Source: JABMPJ01 sp964345005 (GTDB lineage: Bacteria; Verrucomicrobiota; Kiritimatiellia; UBA8416; JABMPJ01). Taken from it: a stretch of 64,000 bases of DNA. The position numbers and the translations under genes were made by a program. This document shows, piece after piece, positions 51,625-60,977 of this stretch; the first letter of the stretch is position 1, and each line of letters opens with the position of its first letter. The stretch lies in contig CAYFPQ010000006.1 in NCBI GenBank assembly GCA_964345005.1, positions 1 through 64,000 on the forward strand. Direction: 5' to 3'. The notes under the pieces were generated by a model. The model worked only from the letters and a program-made list of their open reading frames with translations. It did no database searches and had not been told where the DNA came from.

Positions 51625-52206
51625 ATGAGCTCTGCAATCGCAACCAAGTTGACACGTGATTTCTTCGACCGGCCCACACTTGAGGTCGCGCCGGAACTGC
51701 TGGGCAAGGTATTGGTGCATCGGACCGGTGGTTCTGAGCTGGCGGGTCGCATTGTGGAGGTGGAGGCCTATCTCGGCCCCGAGGACCTCGCCTCGCATGC
51801 TACGCGAAAGACCTCCAAGCGTGCACGAATCATGTTCGGTCCGCCGGGGACAGTATACGTCTACCTGATCTATGGCATGCATCACTGCCTGAACTTCGTT
51901 ACCGAGACTGACGGCACGGCCGGAGCCGTCCTGGTTCGCGCCATCGAGCCGCTGGACGGCATTGAGCAAATGCGCCTCAGCCGCGGCGACAACACTCCCG
52001 ACAGCCATCTCGCCGATGGCCCAGGCAAGCTCTGCCAAGCCATGGCCGTCACCCTCGCGCACAACGGCACAGACGCCTGCGGAGACACAATCTGGATCGA
52101 GGACCGCGGTCACGAAGTCCACTCTGTCCACCAGACACCCCGCATTGGGGTTGACTACGCAGGAGATTGGGCGGCAAGACCGTGGCGTTTCACAATCGAC
52201 CGATGA
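51625..52206 (+). CDS. 3-methyladenine DNA glycosylase (AAG/MPG family)
   Basis: A 193-residue base-excision enzyme of the mammalian-type MPG family that removes alkylated purines. Typical segments: LTRDFFDRPTLEVAPELLGK, the catalytic Glu in GRIVEVEAYLGPEDLASHA, FGPPGTVYVYLIYGMHHC, VLVRAIEPLDG and DGPGKLCQAM. The start is ATG 51625, about 140 bases past tRNA-Leu. It has no operon partners other than a possible 60-residue ORF that overlaps its stop. Confidence 0.95.
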   Translation: MSSAIATKLTRDFFDRPTLEVAPELLGKVLVHRTGGSELAGRIVEVEAYLGPEDLASHATRKTSKRARIMFGPPGTVYVYLIYGMHHCLNFVTETDGTAGAVLVRAIEPLDGIEQMRLSRGDNTPDSHLADGPGKLCQAMAVTLAHNGTDACGDTIWIEDRGHEVHSVHQTPRIGVDYAGDWAARPWRFTIDR

Positions 52207-52385
52207 AGAGAGGGACAGGACGGATACGCGGCAGACGGAATCTCGACGACATGCTAAGACTAATCGACGCCGCGATGGATCGCCCATTCGGCACCATCGA
52301 AGCCACCGCCATCACGCTCTTCAAGAGTGACCCGCAACCCGGGGGGACCATCCACACCCCGACCTGGAACGCCAATCTTGGCTAA
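52203..52385 (+). CDS. Small ORF coupled to the glycosylase, uncertain
   Basis: A 60-residue ORF begins with an ATG that overlaps the glycosylase stop (ATGA). The product is basic at the start (MKRGTGRIRGRRNLDD) and has no recognised domain. The coupling arrangement is the only support; the ORF could be chance. Confidence 0.25.
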   Translation: MKRGTGRIRGRRNLDDMLRLIDAAMDRPFGTIEATAITLFKSDPQPGGTIHTPTWNANLG

Positions 52386-52573
52386 GCTACTGCCTGACTC
52401 AGGCGAAACGCCTCTCTGGCTATGGACTCATCCCGCTCATCTTCAAGACAGCTGTCCGCAACGATGGACGGGTTACTCCTGAGGCATAGTTCGGAAAAGT
52501 GAGCGTAGTCGTACAACGACATGGGGGCCTTTGGCGGCTCAAGGTCCGAAGAAAGAGAGGGGAATCTAATCAT
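52382..52573 (-). CDS. Small protein overlapping the nucleotidyltransferase gene
   Basis: A 63-residue product starting MIRFPSLSSDLEPPKAP, acidic, with a helical C-terminal half (SIAREAFRLSQAVA). Its ATG lies inside the last codons of the nucleotidyltransferase gene (8-base overlap). No family was recognised. Pairing of a small ORF with a stand-alone nucleotidyltransferase recalls AbiEii/MNT-type toxin or antitoxin pairs, but nothing in the sequence proves such a role. Confidence 0.45.
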   Translation of the reverse strand: MIRFPSLSSDLEPPKAPMSLYDYAHFSELCLRSNPSIVADSCLEDERDESIAREAFRLSQAVA

Positions 52574-53123
52574 TGGCCAGAGCCCGTATTCGAGTACACA
52601 GCCGGTCATACAGTCCCACTGTTCCATACCTATCGCAGAGAGGCTTGAGATCGTCTTCCAGATCAAGATTATGCTTTAGAACAAGCTGCACAATGTCTGG
52701 GAAGTCCCTATCCTCTCGCTTTTGACTTCCCCCCTTCAAAGCAAAAATCTTCATCGCTATAAGGTGCTGCAGACAAGGTACACTGACCTCTTGCCCATCA
52801 AAGTAGTCGATCTCCACTGCACTGGCGACCAGCGTGTCCATCGTCTCAGCGTCTACCTTCAGAAAGTCAACTCGCAGAGGTGATTCGGGTCGGTGAAAGA
52901 ACACCACATTCTCGTGTGAGGCAATACCCGTGAATCCCGCATTCTTCATAATCCGACGTACTTCCTGCTCATCGGAAGCGGCTATCATGAAGTCAATGTC
53001 TTGGGTCGCCCGCACAAACCCGTAGTGGTTGACCGCATGTCCTCCAATCATCAGACACTTGATGCCCGCCGCAGGCAGATCCCCTGTGACAATGCGGAAC
53101 ACCAACTCGTACTCCATGCTCAT
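52566..53123 (-). CDS. Nucleotidyltransferase-fold protein (AbiEii/DUF6036-like)
   Basis: A 185-residue protein with the minimal nucleotidyltransferase core: MIGGHAVNHYGFVRATQDIDFMI (the GG and D-x-D positions) and a later Asp in LRVDFLKVD. The C-terminal part has LQHLIAMKIFALKGGSQKREDRDFPDIVQL, typical of stand-alone nucleotidyltransferases of the AbiEii/DUF1814/DUF6036 group. Such genes are often in toxin-antitoxin or mobile pairs and can move between genomes. A GTG 18 bases upstream (53141) is an alternative start. It lies directly downstream of clpB on the same strand (44-base spacer). Confidence 0.8.
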   Translation of the reverse strand: MSMEYELVFRIVTGDLPAAGIKCLMIGGHAVNHYGFVRATQDIDFMIAASDEQEVRRIMKNAGFTGIASHENVVFFHRPESPLRVDFLKVDAETMDTLVASAVEIDYFDGQEVSVPCLQHLIAMKIFALKGGSQKREDRDFPDIVQLVLKHNLDLEDDLKPLCDRYGTVGLYDRLCTRIRALAND

Positions 53124-53166
53124 GTCGGCATTGTATATCACACTCTTCTCGAGACAAGGAGGATAT

Positions 53167-55764
53167 CTACAGGGCGATCTCGTGCCCTATTACACTAATT
53201 TTCACTGGCTCGCCCTCTCCCACCTCACCGGAAATGATCTTGCGGGAGATAGGGGTTTCGACCTCACGCTGGATGAAGCGCTTGAGCGGGCGTGCACCGT
53301 AGACGGGGTCGAAGCCCTGCTCGGCAATGAAGCGTTCAGCCTCATCTGACACCTCCAGCTTCAGCCCCTGCGATTCCAGGCGCCCACGCAGCTCGTTCAG
53401 CAGCAGATCCACGATGCGGGTAATCTCGTCAAGCGTCAGCGGCTTGAAAAGCACAGTTTCGTCTACGCGGTTCAGGAACTCGGGTCGGAATCGAGCACGC
53501 AACTCGTCCATGATCTGCCGGCGCGCGCCTTCGGCGATATGCCCCTCCTTGTCGATGCCTTCGAGCAACACGGGTGAACCGATGTTGCTGGTCATGATTA
53601 CGATCGTGTTCTTGAAGTTGACCGTGCGGCCGTGCGAATCGGTCAACCGTCCTTCGTCAAGGATCTGGAGCAGGATGTTGAACACGTCCGGATGCGCCTT
53701 CTCGATCTCGTCGAGCAGGATCACGCTGTAGGGCTTACGCCGCACAGCCTCCGTCAGTTGTCCGCCCTCCTCGAAGCCAATATATCCCGGAGGGGCACCG
53801 ACCAGCCGCGAGACCGTGTGCTTCTCCATATACTCGGACATGTCGATTCTGACAATGTTCTCTTCGCTGTCGAAAAGCGCCTCCGCCAAGGTGCGTGCTA
53901 ACTCGGTCTTGCCGACACCGGTAGGACCGAGGAACAGAAACGACCCAATTGGGCGATTCGGCGTCTTGATGCCTGCCCGTGCACGGAGCACGGCGTCGGC
54001 AACGGCTTGAACAGCTTCATCCTGCCCTACCACGCGGTGATGCAGCACACCGTCAAGCTGGAGCAGCTTCTCACGTTCACCCTCGAGCAACTTCGTCAGT
54101 GGCACACCGGACCAGCGGGAGACAACCTCGGCAATCTCTTCCTCCGACACCTCTTCACGCACGAGCGTCGTGCCATTCCCTGCTGCTTCGTCATGCGTCT
54201 CGTACTCCGCCAGCTCCTGTTCGAGCTCCGGGATCACGCCATGACGCAGCTTCGCGACGCGATCGAGATCATAGGCACGCTCAGCCTCCTCGCTCTCCTG
54301 CCGAGCGTGCTCGAGCTTCTCGCGGACAATACGAACCTTGTCGATGGCCTCCTTTTCTTGCTCCCACTGCGCCCGCATGGCATCGGCGTCTGCTTTCGCA
54401 TCGGCCAGTTCCTTGCGCAGCGCGGCGAGCCGTTCTTTGCTGGGCTTGTCCTTCTCCTTCTTGAGCGCCGTCTCCTCAATCTCCAGCCGCATCACCTTGC
54501 GGGTAATCGCGTCCAGCTCCGCGGGCATGGAGTCGATCTCTGTGCGGATCGAGGCGCAAGCCTCGTCCATCAAGTCGATCGCTTTGTCCGGCAGAAACCG
54601 GTCGCTGATGTAGCGATCCGAAAGTACCGCCGACGATACGAGGGCCGCATCCTGAATCCGCACGCCGTGATGGACTTCGAACCTCTCGCGCAAACCACGC
54701 AGAATCGAGATCGTATCCTCCACCGTCGGTGCATCTACGACGATCGGCTGAAAGCGCCGCTCAAGTGCGGCGTCCTTTTCGACATACTTTCGATACTCAT
54801 CCAGCGTGGTCGCACCAATGCAGTGCAGCTCGCCACGGGCCAGCATGGGCTTGAGCATGTTACCCGCATCAGCCGATCCCTCGGTCTTGCCTGCCCCGAC
54901 AATGGTGTGCACCTCGTCGATGAAGAGGATGATCTGCCCTTCGGCCGCCTTGATCTCCGTGAGTACAGCCTTGAGCCGCTCCTCGAATTCACCACGGTAC
55001 TTCGCCCCCGCCATGAGCGCAGTCATATCGAGCGCGAAAATGGTACGGTCCTTAAGCCCCTCCGGAACATCACCGCGTACGATCCTATGGGCCAGACCTT
55101 CCACGATGGCCGTCTTACCAACACCGGGTTCGCCGATCAGAACCGGATTATTCTTGGTCTTGCGCGAGAGGATGCGGACAACACTCCGAATTTCCGCGTC
55201 GCGGCCGATGACGGGGTCCAACTTGCCTTCACGGGCCAGCGCAACCAGGTCGACACCATACTTCTCCAGTGCCTCGTACGCGCCTTCCGGGTTGTCAGTC
55301 GTGATTCGCTGGTTACCGCGAACGGCCTTCATCTCTTCCAAGAGAGCCTTCCGCTTCACCCCGAACTCAGCCAGAATCCGGCCCGCGGGTGTTCCATTTG
55401 CCTCGTCGGCGAATGCGAGGAGCAGGTGCTCCACCGAGATGTACTCGTCGCGCAGACGCTTTGCCTCGTCACCAGCCTTAACCAGTAGCTTGCTGAAACG
55501 CTGAGTGACGTAGACCTTCCCCGTCTCCGCACTGCCGCCGTTGACTGACGGCATCTTCTCCAACTCCTGTTCGAGCCGGGCTTGTAGAGTCGGCACTGGC
55601 GCCCCAACGCGCTCCAGCAACCGTGGCACGAGTCCGCCTTCCTGAGTGATCAGCGCAAGCAGGACGTGCTCGCCATCTACCTGCTGGTGGCTGTGACGAA
55701 CAGCCAGAACCTGCGCCATTTGAAGCGCTTCCTGCGCTTTTTGAGTCAATTTGCTCAAATCCAT
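53167..55764 (-). CDS. clpB: ClpB disaggregase (Hsp100)
   Basis: The 865-residue AAA+ chaperone pulls apart protein aggregates with DnaK. The N domain (1-145, two Clp_N repeats) is followed by AAA1 with Walker A GEPGVGKT and Walker B IILFIDE. The coiled-coil middle domain (about 400-520) contains LRKELADAKADADAM. AAA2 has GPTGVGKT, SEYMEKHTVSRLVGAPPGYIG and VILLDEIEKAHPDV. The C-terminal D2 small domain ends FIQREVETPISRKIISGEV. ATG 55764 matches the family start MDLSKLTQKAQEAL and has GGGAGAA upstream. It is divergent from the ABC transporter operon with a 456-base spacer. Confidence 0.98.
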   Translation of the reverse strand: MDLSKLTQKAQEALQMAQVLAVRHSHQQVDGEHVLLALITQEGGLVPRLLERVGAPVPTLQARLEQELEKMPSVNGGSAETGKVYVTQRFSKLLVKAGDEAKRLRDEYISVEHLLLAFADEANGTPAGRILAEFGVKRKALLEEMKAVRGNQRITTDNPEGAYEALEKYGVDLVALAREGKLDPVIGRDAEIRSVVRILSRKTKNNPVLIGEPGVGKTAIVEGLAHRIVRGDVPEGLKDRTIFALDMTALMAGAKYRGEFEERLKAVLTEIKAAEGQIILFIDEVHTIVGAGKTEGSADAGNMLKPMLARGELHCIGATTLDEYRKYVEKDAALERRFQPIVVDAPTVEDTISILRGLRERFEVHHGVRIQDAALVSSAVLSDRYISDRFLPDKAIDLMDEACASIRTEIDSMPAELDAITRKVMRLEIEETALKKEKDKPSKERLAALRKELADAKADADAMRAQWEQEKEAIDKVRIVREKLEHARQESEEAERAYDLDRVAKLRHGVIPELEQELAEYETHDEAAGNGTTLVREEVSEEEIAEVVSRWSGVPLTKLLEGEREKLLQLDGVLHHRVVGQDEAVQAVADAVLRARAGIKTPNRPIGSFLFLGPTGVGKTELARTLAEALFDSEENIVRIDMSEYMEKHTVSRLVGAPPGYIGFEEGGQLTEAVRRKPYSVILLDEIEKAHPDVFNILLQILDEGRLTDSHGRTVNFKNTIVIMTSNIGSPVLLEGIDKEGHIAEGARRQIMDELRARFRPEFLNRVDETVLFKPLTLDEITRIVDLLLNELRGRLESQGLKLEVSDEAERFIAEQGFDPVYGARPLKRFIQREVETPISRKIISGEVGEGEPVKISVIGHEIAL

Positions 55765-56220
55765 GGTGATTTCTCCCTTGTACACACCGATGTTGCTTCT
55801 ATTCACACAGGACGCATTTTGCATGCCACCTGCACTCGAAACGACTATTACAGTCGCAAACTATTATCCAGTAATATCTTAGAATGATTACGCTTCTCAA
55901 CACTATGCGCCATTATGACGCACATACATCCAAAATGACTGAAGCCAACTGTGTCACACTGCCCCATATGCCCACACTCTCCCCTTCTTCGCTCCCTTCG
56001 TGTTCTTCTTGCATGCTATTTACCAGCACGGCGACCCAACAAAGCCACTTGATAGAAAAACCCCATTCTGCTAATAAATTCGCCTTTCTCTGTCGTTACA
56101 TTGGGGAGAGAAGGAAGTAGATCCTTTTTTGCCGTTCTTCTTCGGCTACGAAACGGGATTCAGAGATGCTGCAACGGTGATCCGTTGTGCGGAAGCAAAG
56201 AAGAGATACAGGAGGTAACT
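55765..56220. other. Intergenic regulatory region between clpB and the ABC operon
   Basis: This 456-base spacer is AT-rich compared with its surroundings and holds no convincing gene. Towards clpB, a TTGAGA (55895-55900) with GATATT (55873-55878) at 16 bases is a possible minus-strand promoter; no CIRCE element was found. Towards the ABC operon a promoter candidate lies at 56049-56077. Confidence 0.5.
56049..56077 (+). promoter_or_regulatory. Candidate promoter of the ABC/Gld-like operon
   Basis: TTGATA at 56049-56054, 17 bases, then TAATAA at 56072-56077 preceded by TGC (extended -10). Transcription would start about 140 bases before the ATG at 56221. Confidence 0.4.
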
Positions 56221-56955
56221 ATGCTCGAGGTCGATGGCCTCAAGAAGCGCTTCGGCCCCATTGAAGCCGTGAGCGGCATTTCATTCCGGGCCGATAAAGG
56301 CGAGGTACTGGGATTCCTTGGTCCAAACGGAGCAGGCAAGACTACTACCATGCGCATGATCACAGGATTCCTTCCCCCATCCGCGGGCACAGCACGCGTG
56401 TGCGGACATGACGTCGGGTCCGACCCGGTAGCCGTCAAGAGCTGCCTGGGTTACCTGCCCGAGAATGCTCCGGCGTACGATTCGATGACCGTGACGGACT
56501 TCCTTCGCTTTGGGGCAGGCATTCGCGGCTTCGGCGGTGCGGTTGGTCGCGAACGCGTGGACGAGACAATCGTCACCTGTCGACTGGAGAAGGTTCGCCA
56601 CCAGGCGATCGGGACGCTCTCCAAGGGATACCGGCAGCGCGCCTGCTTCGCTCAGGCCGTGCTGCACGATCCGCCGGTACTGATTATGGACGAGCCCACC
56701 GACGGACTCGACCCCAACCAGAAGCATCTCGTGCGCGAGATGATCCGCAACATGGCAAAGGAGAAGACGATCGTCATCTCCACCCACATTCTCGAGGAGG
56801 TGGAAGCGGTATGCAGTCGCTGCGTGATCATCAGTAACGGCAAGCTTGTCGCCAACGGTACGCCGGATGAGCTGAAGGCTAAGAGCCCGAGCGGCACGCT
56901 GGCCGACACGTTCCGCATGCTGACACTGGACAAGGAGGACGAGAACAATGGGTAG
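56221..56955 (+). CDS. ABC-2 transporter ATPase (GldA-like)
   Basis: A 244-residue ATPase subunit. Walker A GPNGAGKTT, the Q-loop region LPENAPAYDSMTV, the signature LSKGYRQRACFAQAVLHDP and Walker B VLIMDEPTDGLDP are all present, then the H-loop in STHILEEVEAVC. GGAGG lies seven bases upstream of ATG 56221. With the following permease, GldG-like and DUF4340 genes it makes a transporter module widespread in PVC and Bacteroidota. Gld proteins were named for gliding motility, but the substrate here is unknown. The permease gene overlaps its end by 8 bases. Confidence 0.93.
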   Translation: MLEVDGLKKRFGPIEAVSGISFRADKGEVLGFLGPNGAGKTTTMRMITGFLPPSAGTARVCGHDVGSDPVAVKSCLGYLPENAPAYDSMTVTDFLRFGAGIRGFGGAVGRERVDETIVTCRLEKVRHQAIGTLSKGYRQRACFAQAVLHDPPVLIMDEPTDGLDPNQKHLVREMIRNMAKEKTIVISTHILEEVEAVCSRCVIISNGKLVANGTPDELKAKSPSGTLADTFRMLTLDKEDENNG

Positions 56956-57691
56956 CATACAGAACATTGGGATGATCTTCCGTCGCGAGCTGAAGGCCTA
57001 CTTCCAGTCGCCCGTCGCCTACGTGTTTATGGTCGTATTCCTTATACTGACAGGGTTCTTAACCTTTTCCGTGGCGCACTTCTACGAGCGCGGCGTGGCC
57101 GACCTGGCCCCGTTCTTCTTCTGGCATCCGTGGGTCTACCTCTTGCTGGTGCCTGCCGCCACCATGAGCCTGTGGGCCGAGGAACGTCGTTCGGGCACGG
57201 TTGAGCTGTTGCTCACAATGCCGATCACGATGTCGGAGGCCATCATCGGCAAGTTCCTTGCCGCGTGGCTCTTCATCACGATCGGCGTCCTGTTGACCTT
57301 CCCGGTCGTCATCACCGCGGACTACCTGGGAAACCCGGATATGGGCGTGATCCTGTCGGCCTACTTCGGATCGATATTGCTGGCCGGGGCCTACGTAGCG
57401 GTCGGCATGCTGACTTCATCCATGAGTCGCAGCCAGGTGATCGGGTTCGTACTCGGCCTGCTGGGCTGTCTCCTCCTGCTGCTGGCGGGCTGGGAACCGA
57501 TCACCGGTTTCTTCGTACGCTGGGCGCCAGACTGGCTGGTACGGACGATCGCCAGCTTCAGCTTCATGCCGCACTACGACTCCATGCAGCGCGGCGTGAT
57601 CGATCTGCAGGACATCGCCTACTACATTAGCGTGATCGTGCTCATGATTTTTGCCACGCACATCGTGCTGGATAACCGCAAATCAGCTTAA
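56948..57691 (+). CDS. ABC-2 transporter permease (GldF-like)
   Basis: The 247-residue product has six membrane segments. It starts MGSIQNIGMIFRRELKAYFQSPVAYVFMVVF, which is typical of ABC-2 permeases of this group. The conserved loop SLWAEERRSGTVELLLTMPITMSEAIIGKFLAAW is present. It pairs with the ATPase gene, which it overlaps by 8 bases, and is followed by the GldG-like gene 15 bases later. Confidence 0.92.
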   Translation: MGSIQNIGMIFRRELKAYFQSPVAYVFMVVFLILTGFLTFSVAHFYERGVADLAPFFFWHPWVYLLLVPAATMSLWAEERRSGTVELLLTMPITMSEAIIGKFLAAWLFITIGVLLTFPVVITADYLGNPDMGVILSAYFGSILLAGAYVAVGMLTSSMSRSQVIGFVLGLLGCLLLLLAGWEPITGFFVRWAPDWLVRTIASFSFMPHYDSMQRGVIDLQDIAYYISVIVLMIFATHIVLDNRKSA

Positions 57692-57706
57692 GGACAGGTG
57701 ACAACG

Positions 57707-59608
57707 ATGAGCTTTACTGGATCAAAGAGTTTCTGGAAGGCAAGTGGGGGCGTGGCAGGTATTCTGATACTGCTGGCCATTCTCATTGCCGTCAACGTGA
57801 TCGTGTCCAACCTGCGGGCACGAGTCGACCTGACCGAGGAGAACCTCTGCACCCTCTCCGATGGTACGCGCAACGTGCTCAAGCAGCTCGAACGCAAAGT
57901 GACGCTAAAACTGTTCTTCAGCAGCAGCGATCCGGCCGTTCCGATGCAACTCAAGAGCTACGCCGACCAGGTCACGGACCTGCTGCAGGAATACCGCAAA
58001 GCCTCGGGCAACAAGGTCAAAGTCGAGCAGTACGACCCGAAGCCGGACAGCGACGCCGAGGAATGGGCGCAGAAGTACGGCATACAAGGCCAACAGCTCG
58101 GCCTGATGGGCCCGGTCATCTACTTCGGCCTTGTCGTGGTTGCGGGAGATGCCGAGCAACTCGTGCCGGCGCTCAGTCCGCGCACGCAGCAGATGCTGGA
58201 GTACAACCTGACGCGGACCATCTACCGGGTTACACACCCGCAGAAGCCGGTCATTGGCGTGATGAGCTCATTGCCGATACTCGGCGGCCAACAGCCTGCC
58301 ATGATGCCCGGGCAGCCTCCGCCGCAGTCCCAGCCCTGGACCTCGTTCGCCGACCTGCGGCGTGACTACGATCTGCGCCGGGTCGATGCGAACGCCGACG
58401 AGATCAGCGACGAAATCGGTGCCCTGGTGCTGGTTCACCCGAAACAGCTCGGTCCCAAGACGCTCTTTGCGATCGACCAGTTTGTGTTGAAGGGCGGACG
58501 CTTAATGGTATTCGTGGACCCGCTGTGCGTCGCCGACCTCGAGAATCAGCCCCAGGCTTCGCCATACCAGCGTCCTCAGGCATCGTCAGACCTACCTGAG
58601 CTCTTCCAAGCGTGGGGCGTGGCCTACAACGCAGCCAACGTGGTGGCCGACATGAGTGCAACCACACCCGTACGCGGTGCCGGCAACCGAGTTGAGGAGA
58701 GTATGGTCTGGCTGACCCTGAGGAGTTCTCAGATCAACAGGGACGACATCCTCACCACACAACTCGAGAATGTGCAGCTTCCCTTCGCCGGCTCGTTCAA
58801 CGATATGACGAGTGAAGAGATCACCTTCACACCGCTCATGAATGCCTCGACAGAGTCAGGCAGCGTCAACGCTATGAGCGCCCAGTTCGGCGGCGATGCC
58901 CTGCGTCGACAGTTCCGCAAAGGCGGCGCAGCCCTTCCGCTTGCCGTTCGCCTCGCCGGTACGTTCAAGACCGCCTTCCCCGGGGGTGCCCCGAAGGATG
59001 CGGAAACCGTAGAGGAGAAGTCCCCGGAGGAAGCTACAGAGGAGGCCACCTCCCTGCAGTCTGGCCAGAGCGCCATCATCCTCGTAGCCGATGTTGACAT
59101 GGTGGCTGACCGGTTCTGCGTACAGGAGATGAATTTCTTCGGCATGCGGGGACACCAACCCATCAACGACAACCTGAACTTCCTGGCCAACGCGGTCGAA
59201 CAGGTTGGCGGCAGTTCGGACCTCATCGGCATCCGTTCGCGTGGCACATTCAGCCGCCCGTTCGACCGCGTTCTCGCGCTCGAACAGAGAGCCCGCAACG
59301 ACTGGCAGGCCCGCGAGCAGGAGCTGACGCGCAGCCTACAGGAGACACAGCAGCAGTTGCGCGAAATGCAGAACCAGAAGGATAGTAGCCAGCGCTTCAT
59401 TCTTAGCCCGCAACAGCAGGCGGCGATTTCTCAGTTCCGCGAGCGTGAACTGGAGATCAAGAAGGAGCTCAAAGAAGTACGCAAGAACCTGCGCCGCGAC
59501 ATCGAGATGCTTGGCATCAAGGTCAAGGCCATCAACATCGCCCTCATGCCGCTACTGGTAGCACTGGGCGGCGTCGGATACGGCCTGGCACGCAGGAGAA
59601 AAGGATAG
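57707..59608 (+). CDS. GldG-like ABC-associated membrane protein
   Basis: A 633-residue protein with membrane helices at each end (about 16-36 and 605-625) and a large periplasmic part. The first periplasmic domain has RVDLTEENLCTLSDGTRNVLKQLERKVTLKLFFS, the sign of the ABC_transp_aux/GldG family. A long coiled coil precedes the last helix (about 525-600, rich in Glu and Gln). The start at 57707 is preferred to the GTG at 57698. It may couple the ABC pump to an envelope structure; the cargo is not known. Confidence 0.88.
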   Translation: MSFTGSKSFWKASGGVAGILILLAILIAVNVIVSNLRARVDLTEENLCTLSDGTRNVLKQLERKVTLKLFFSSSDPAVPMQLKSYADQVTDLLQEYRKASGNKVKVEQYDPKPDSDAEEWAQKYGIQGQQLGLMGPVIYFGLVVVAGDAEQLVPALSPRTQQMLEYNLTRTIYRVTHPQKPVIGVMSSLPILGGQQPAMMPGQPPPQSQPWTSFADLRRDYDLRRVDANADEISDEIGALVLVHPKQLGPKTLFAIDQFVLKGGRLMVFVDPLCVADLENQPQASPYQRPQASSDLPELFQAWGVAYNAANVVADMSATTPVRGAGNRVEESMVWLTLRSSQINRDDILTTQLENVQLPFAGSFNDMTSEEITFTPLMNASTESGSVNAMSAQFGGDALRRQFRKGGAALPLAVRLAGTFKTAFPGGAPKDAETVEEKSPEEATEEATSLQSGQSAIILVADVDMVADRFCVQEMNFFGMRGHQPINDNLNFLANAVEQVGGSSDLIGIRSRGTFSRPFDRVLALEQRARNDWQAREQELTRSLQETQQQLREMQNQKDSSQRFILSPQQQAAISQFRERELEIKKELKEVRKNLRRDIEMLGIKVKAINIALMPLLVALGGVGYGLARRRKG

Positions 59609-59622
59609 AGCCCTAGCAGCCA

Positions 59623-59643
59623 CCACCGGGCTTGCCCCGGTGG
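59623..59643. repeat. Small hairpin after the GldG-like gene
   Basis: Perfect 8-bp stem ccaccggg/cccggtgg with loop cttgc, 14 bases past the stop. No T run follows on either strand, so it is not a standard terminator. Confidence 0.5.
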
Positions 59644-59673
59644 AGCTATGAGTGATTGCGAACAGGTAATCAA

Positions 59674-59773
59674 GAAGAGGAGATGCTTCGACAAGCTCAG
59701 CATGACAATGCCTTGAAGAGACTCGGGGAATCCAAAGCCGTCATCCCGAGCGGAGTCGAGGGATCTCCTCTTT
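59674..59773. repeat. Palindromic element, family 2, copy 2
   Basis: Ends gaggagatgcttcg with aagctcagcatgac, and gtcatcccgagc with gagggatctcctc. It fills the spacer between the GldG-like and DUF4340 genes and is homologous along its length to 36411-36501. Confidence 0.87.
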
Positions 59774-59812
59774 GACAGAAAGCCCTGTTCAGATGGATAT
59801 GGAGAAACAGAT

Positions 59813-60970
59813 ATGAAAGCTAAGAATCTCATCATCTTGTTGATTGTTGCCGTTGTGCTGGGCGGTGTTGCCATGCTGACCCAACGCTCTGACGAGAAAC
59901 CATCGGACATGATCGGTGATCTCGTCCTGGGCGACTTGCCATTGAACGATATCGCCGTGATCACGATCACCTCGCCGGAGGGAAGCTCGCGCCTGGCAAG
60001 AGCGGCAGATGTGTGGGTGTCGGAGACGGACTTCAGCTACCCCGCTGATTTCAACCGCATCAAGTCGGCCATCCTGAAGGTGTCCGAACTGAAGGTCGGC
60101 CAGGTGGTCGACGCCGAAGGCGGCGACAGGGCGGCCATGAAAATGGTATCGCCCGTCGGCGGCTCGGGTGGCGGCACACTGGTCGAGATGCTGGATGCAT
60201 CGGGCAAGCAGATCGCCTCGCTGCTCGTCGGCGAGACACGCAAGCGCGCCGGTGAAAACCAAGGGCGTTTCGGCGGCTACCCGGACGGGCAGTTTGTATC
60301 GCCGGACAGCGGCGAAACCGTCTACCTGGTGAAGGACAGTCTTTACGAGTTCAACCAGGCAACCGGCTGGCTCGACAAGGAGTTGCTGAACGTGACCGCG
60401 ACGGACGTGATGTCCGTCCGCATCGACGGGTCTGACCGCAAAGCTCTGGAACTCGCCGTGGCCGAAGGCAGCTCCGACCTCACCGTGGCGAAACTGGGCA
60501 AGAAAGAGGAGATGGATGCTTCGAAGGTCAACAGCATCAAGTCAGCCCTAAGCTACTTCCGTTTCGAATCCGTCGCCGACCCTGCGCTTGCAGACGAAGC
60601 AACCGGCCTGGATGACCCCGACACGTTCGTAGTCACCACGAAGAAGGGCGAGATCTACACTGTACAGATCGGGTCACAGACTCCAGACTCGCAGAACCGC
60701 TACGCCCGCGTGGCCGTGGCCCTCGACCCGGCCACTGCGGAAGAAATCGTTGAAGCGGATGCTGAGCAGACCGACGAGGAGAAACAGGCCGCCGAGGCAG
60801 AAAAGGAGCGCAAGGCCGAAGAGCGCGCACAGATCGAGCAGCAGGTTGCTGATCTGAATGCGAAACTCGGACCGTGGACCTACGTAGTCGCGTCGTACAA
60901 GAGCGACACGATGCGCTCCACGCGCGACACGGTCGTGAAGACCGTCGAGGACGAAAAGAAAGAGGAGTAA
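59813..60970 (+). CDS. DUF4340 domain protein of the Gld-like cluster
   Basis: A 385-residue membrane-anchored protein. A single N-terminal helix (about 5-22, LIILLIVAVVLGGVAML) is followed by repeated beta-domain segments typical of DUF4340 (GDLPLNDIAVITITSPEG; DFNRIKSAILKVSELKVG; VMSVRIDGSDRKALELAV). A charged coiled coil rich in Glu/Lys (about 310-355) precedes the end. DUF4340 genes regularly follow GldG-like genes, so a joint periplasmic function is inferred; no activity is known. It is followed by MoxR after seven bases. Confidence 0.85.
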   Translation: MKAKNLIILLIVAVVLGGVAMLTQRSDEKPSDMIGDLVLGDLPLNDIAVITITSPEGSSRLARAADVWVSETDFSYPADFNRIKSAILKVSELKVGQVVDAEGGDRAAMKMVSPVGGSGGGTLVEMLDASGKQIASLLVGETRKRAGENQGRFGGYPDGQFVSPDSGETVYLVKDSLYEFNQATGWLDKELLNVTATDVMSVRIDGSDRKALELAVAEGSSDLTVAKLGKKEEMDASKVNSIKSALSYFRFESVADPALADEATGLDDPDTFVVTTKKGEIYTVQIGSQTPDSQNRYARVAVALDPATAEEIVEADAEQTDEEKQAAEAEKERKAEERAQIEQQVADLNAKLGPWTYVVASYKSDTMRSTRDTVVKTVEDEKKEE

Positions 60971-60977
60971 GAGCACC

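Noticed and set aside
54007..55488. 493-codon plus-strand ORF
   Set aside because: Antisense shadow of clpB, which is complete and unambiguous.
59623..59643. Terminator after the GldG-like gene
   Set aside because: A stable hairpin is present but no T run follows it.
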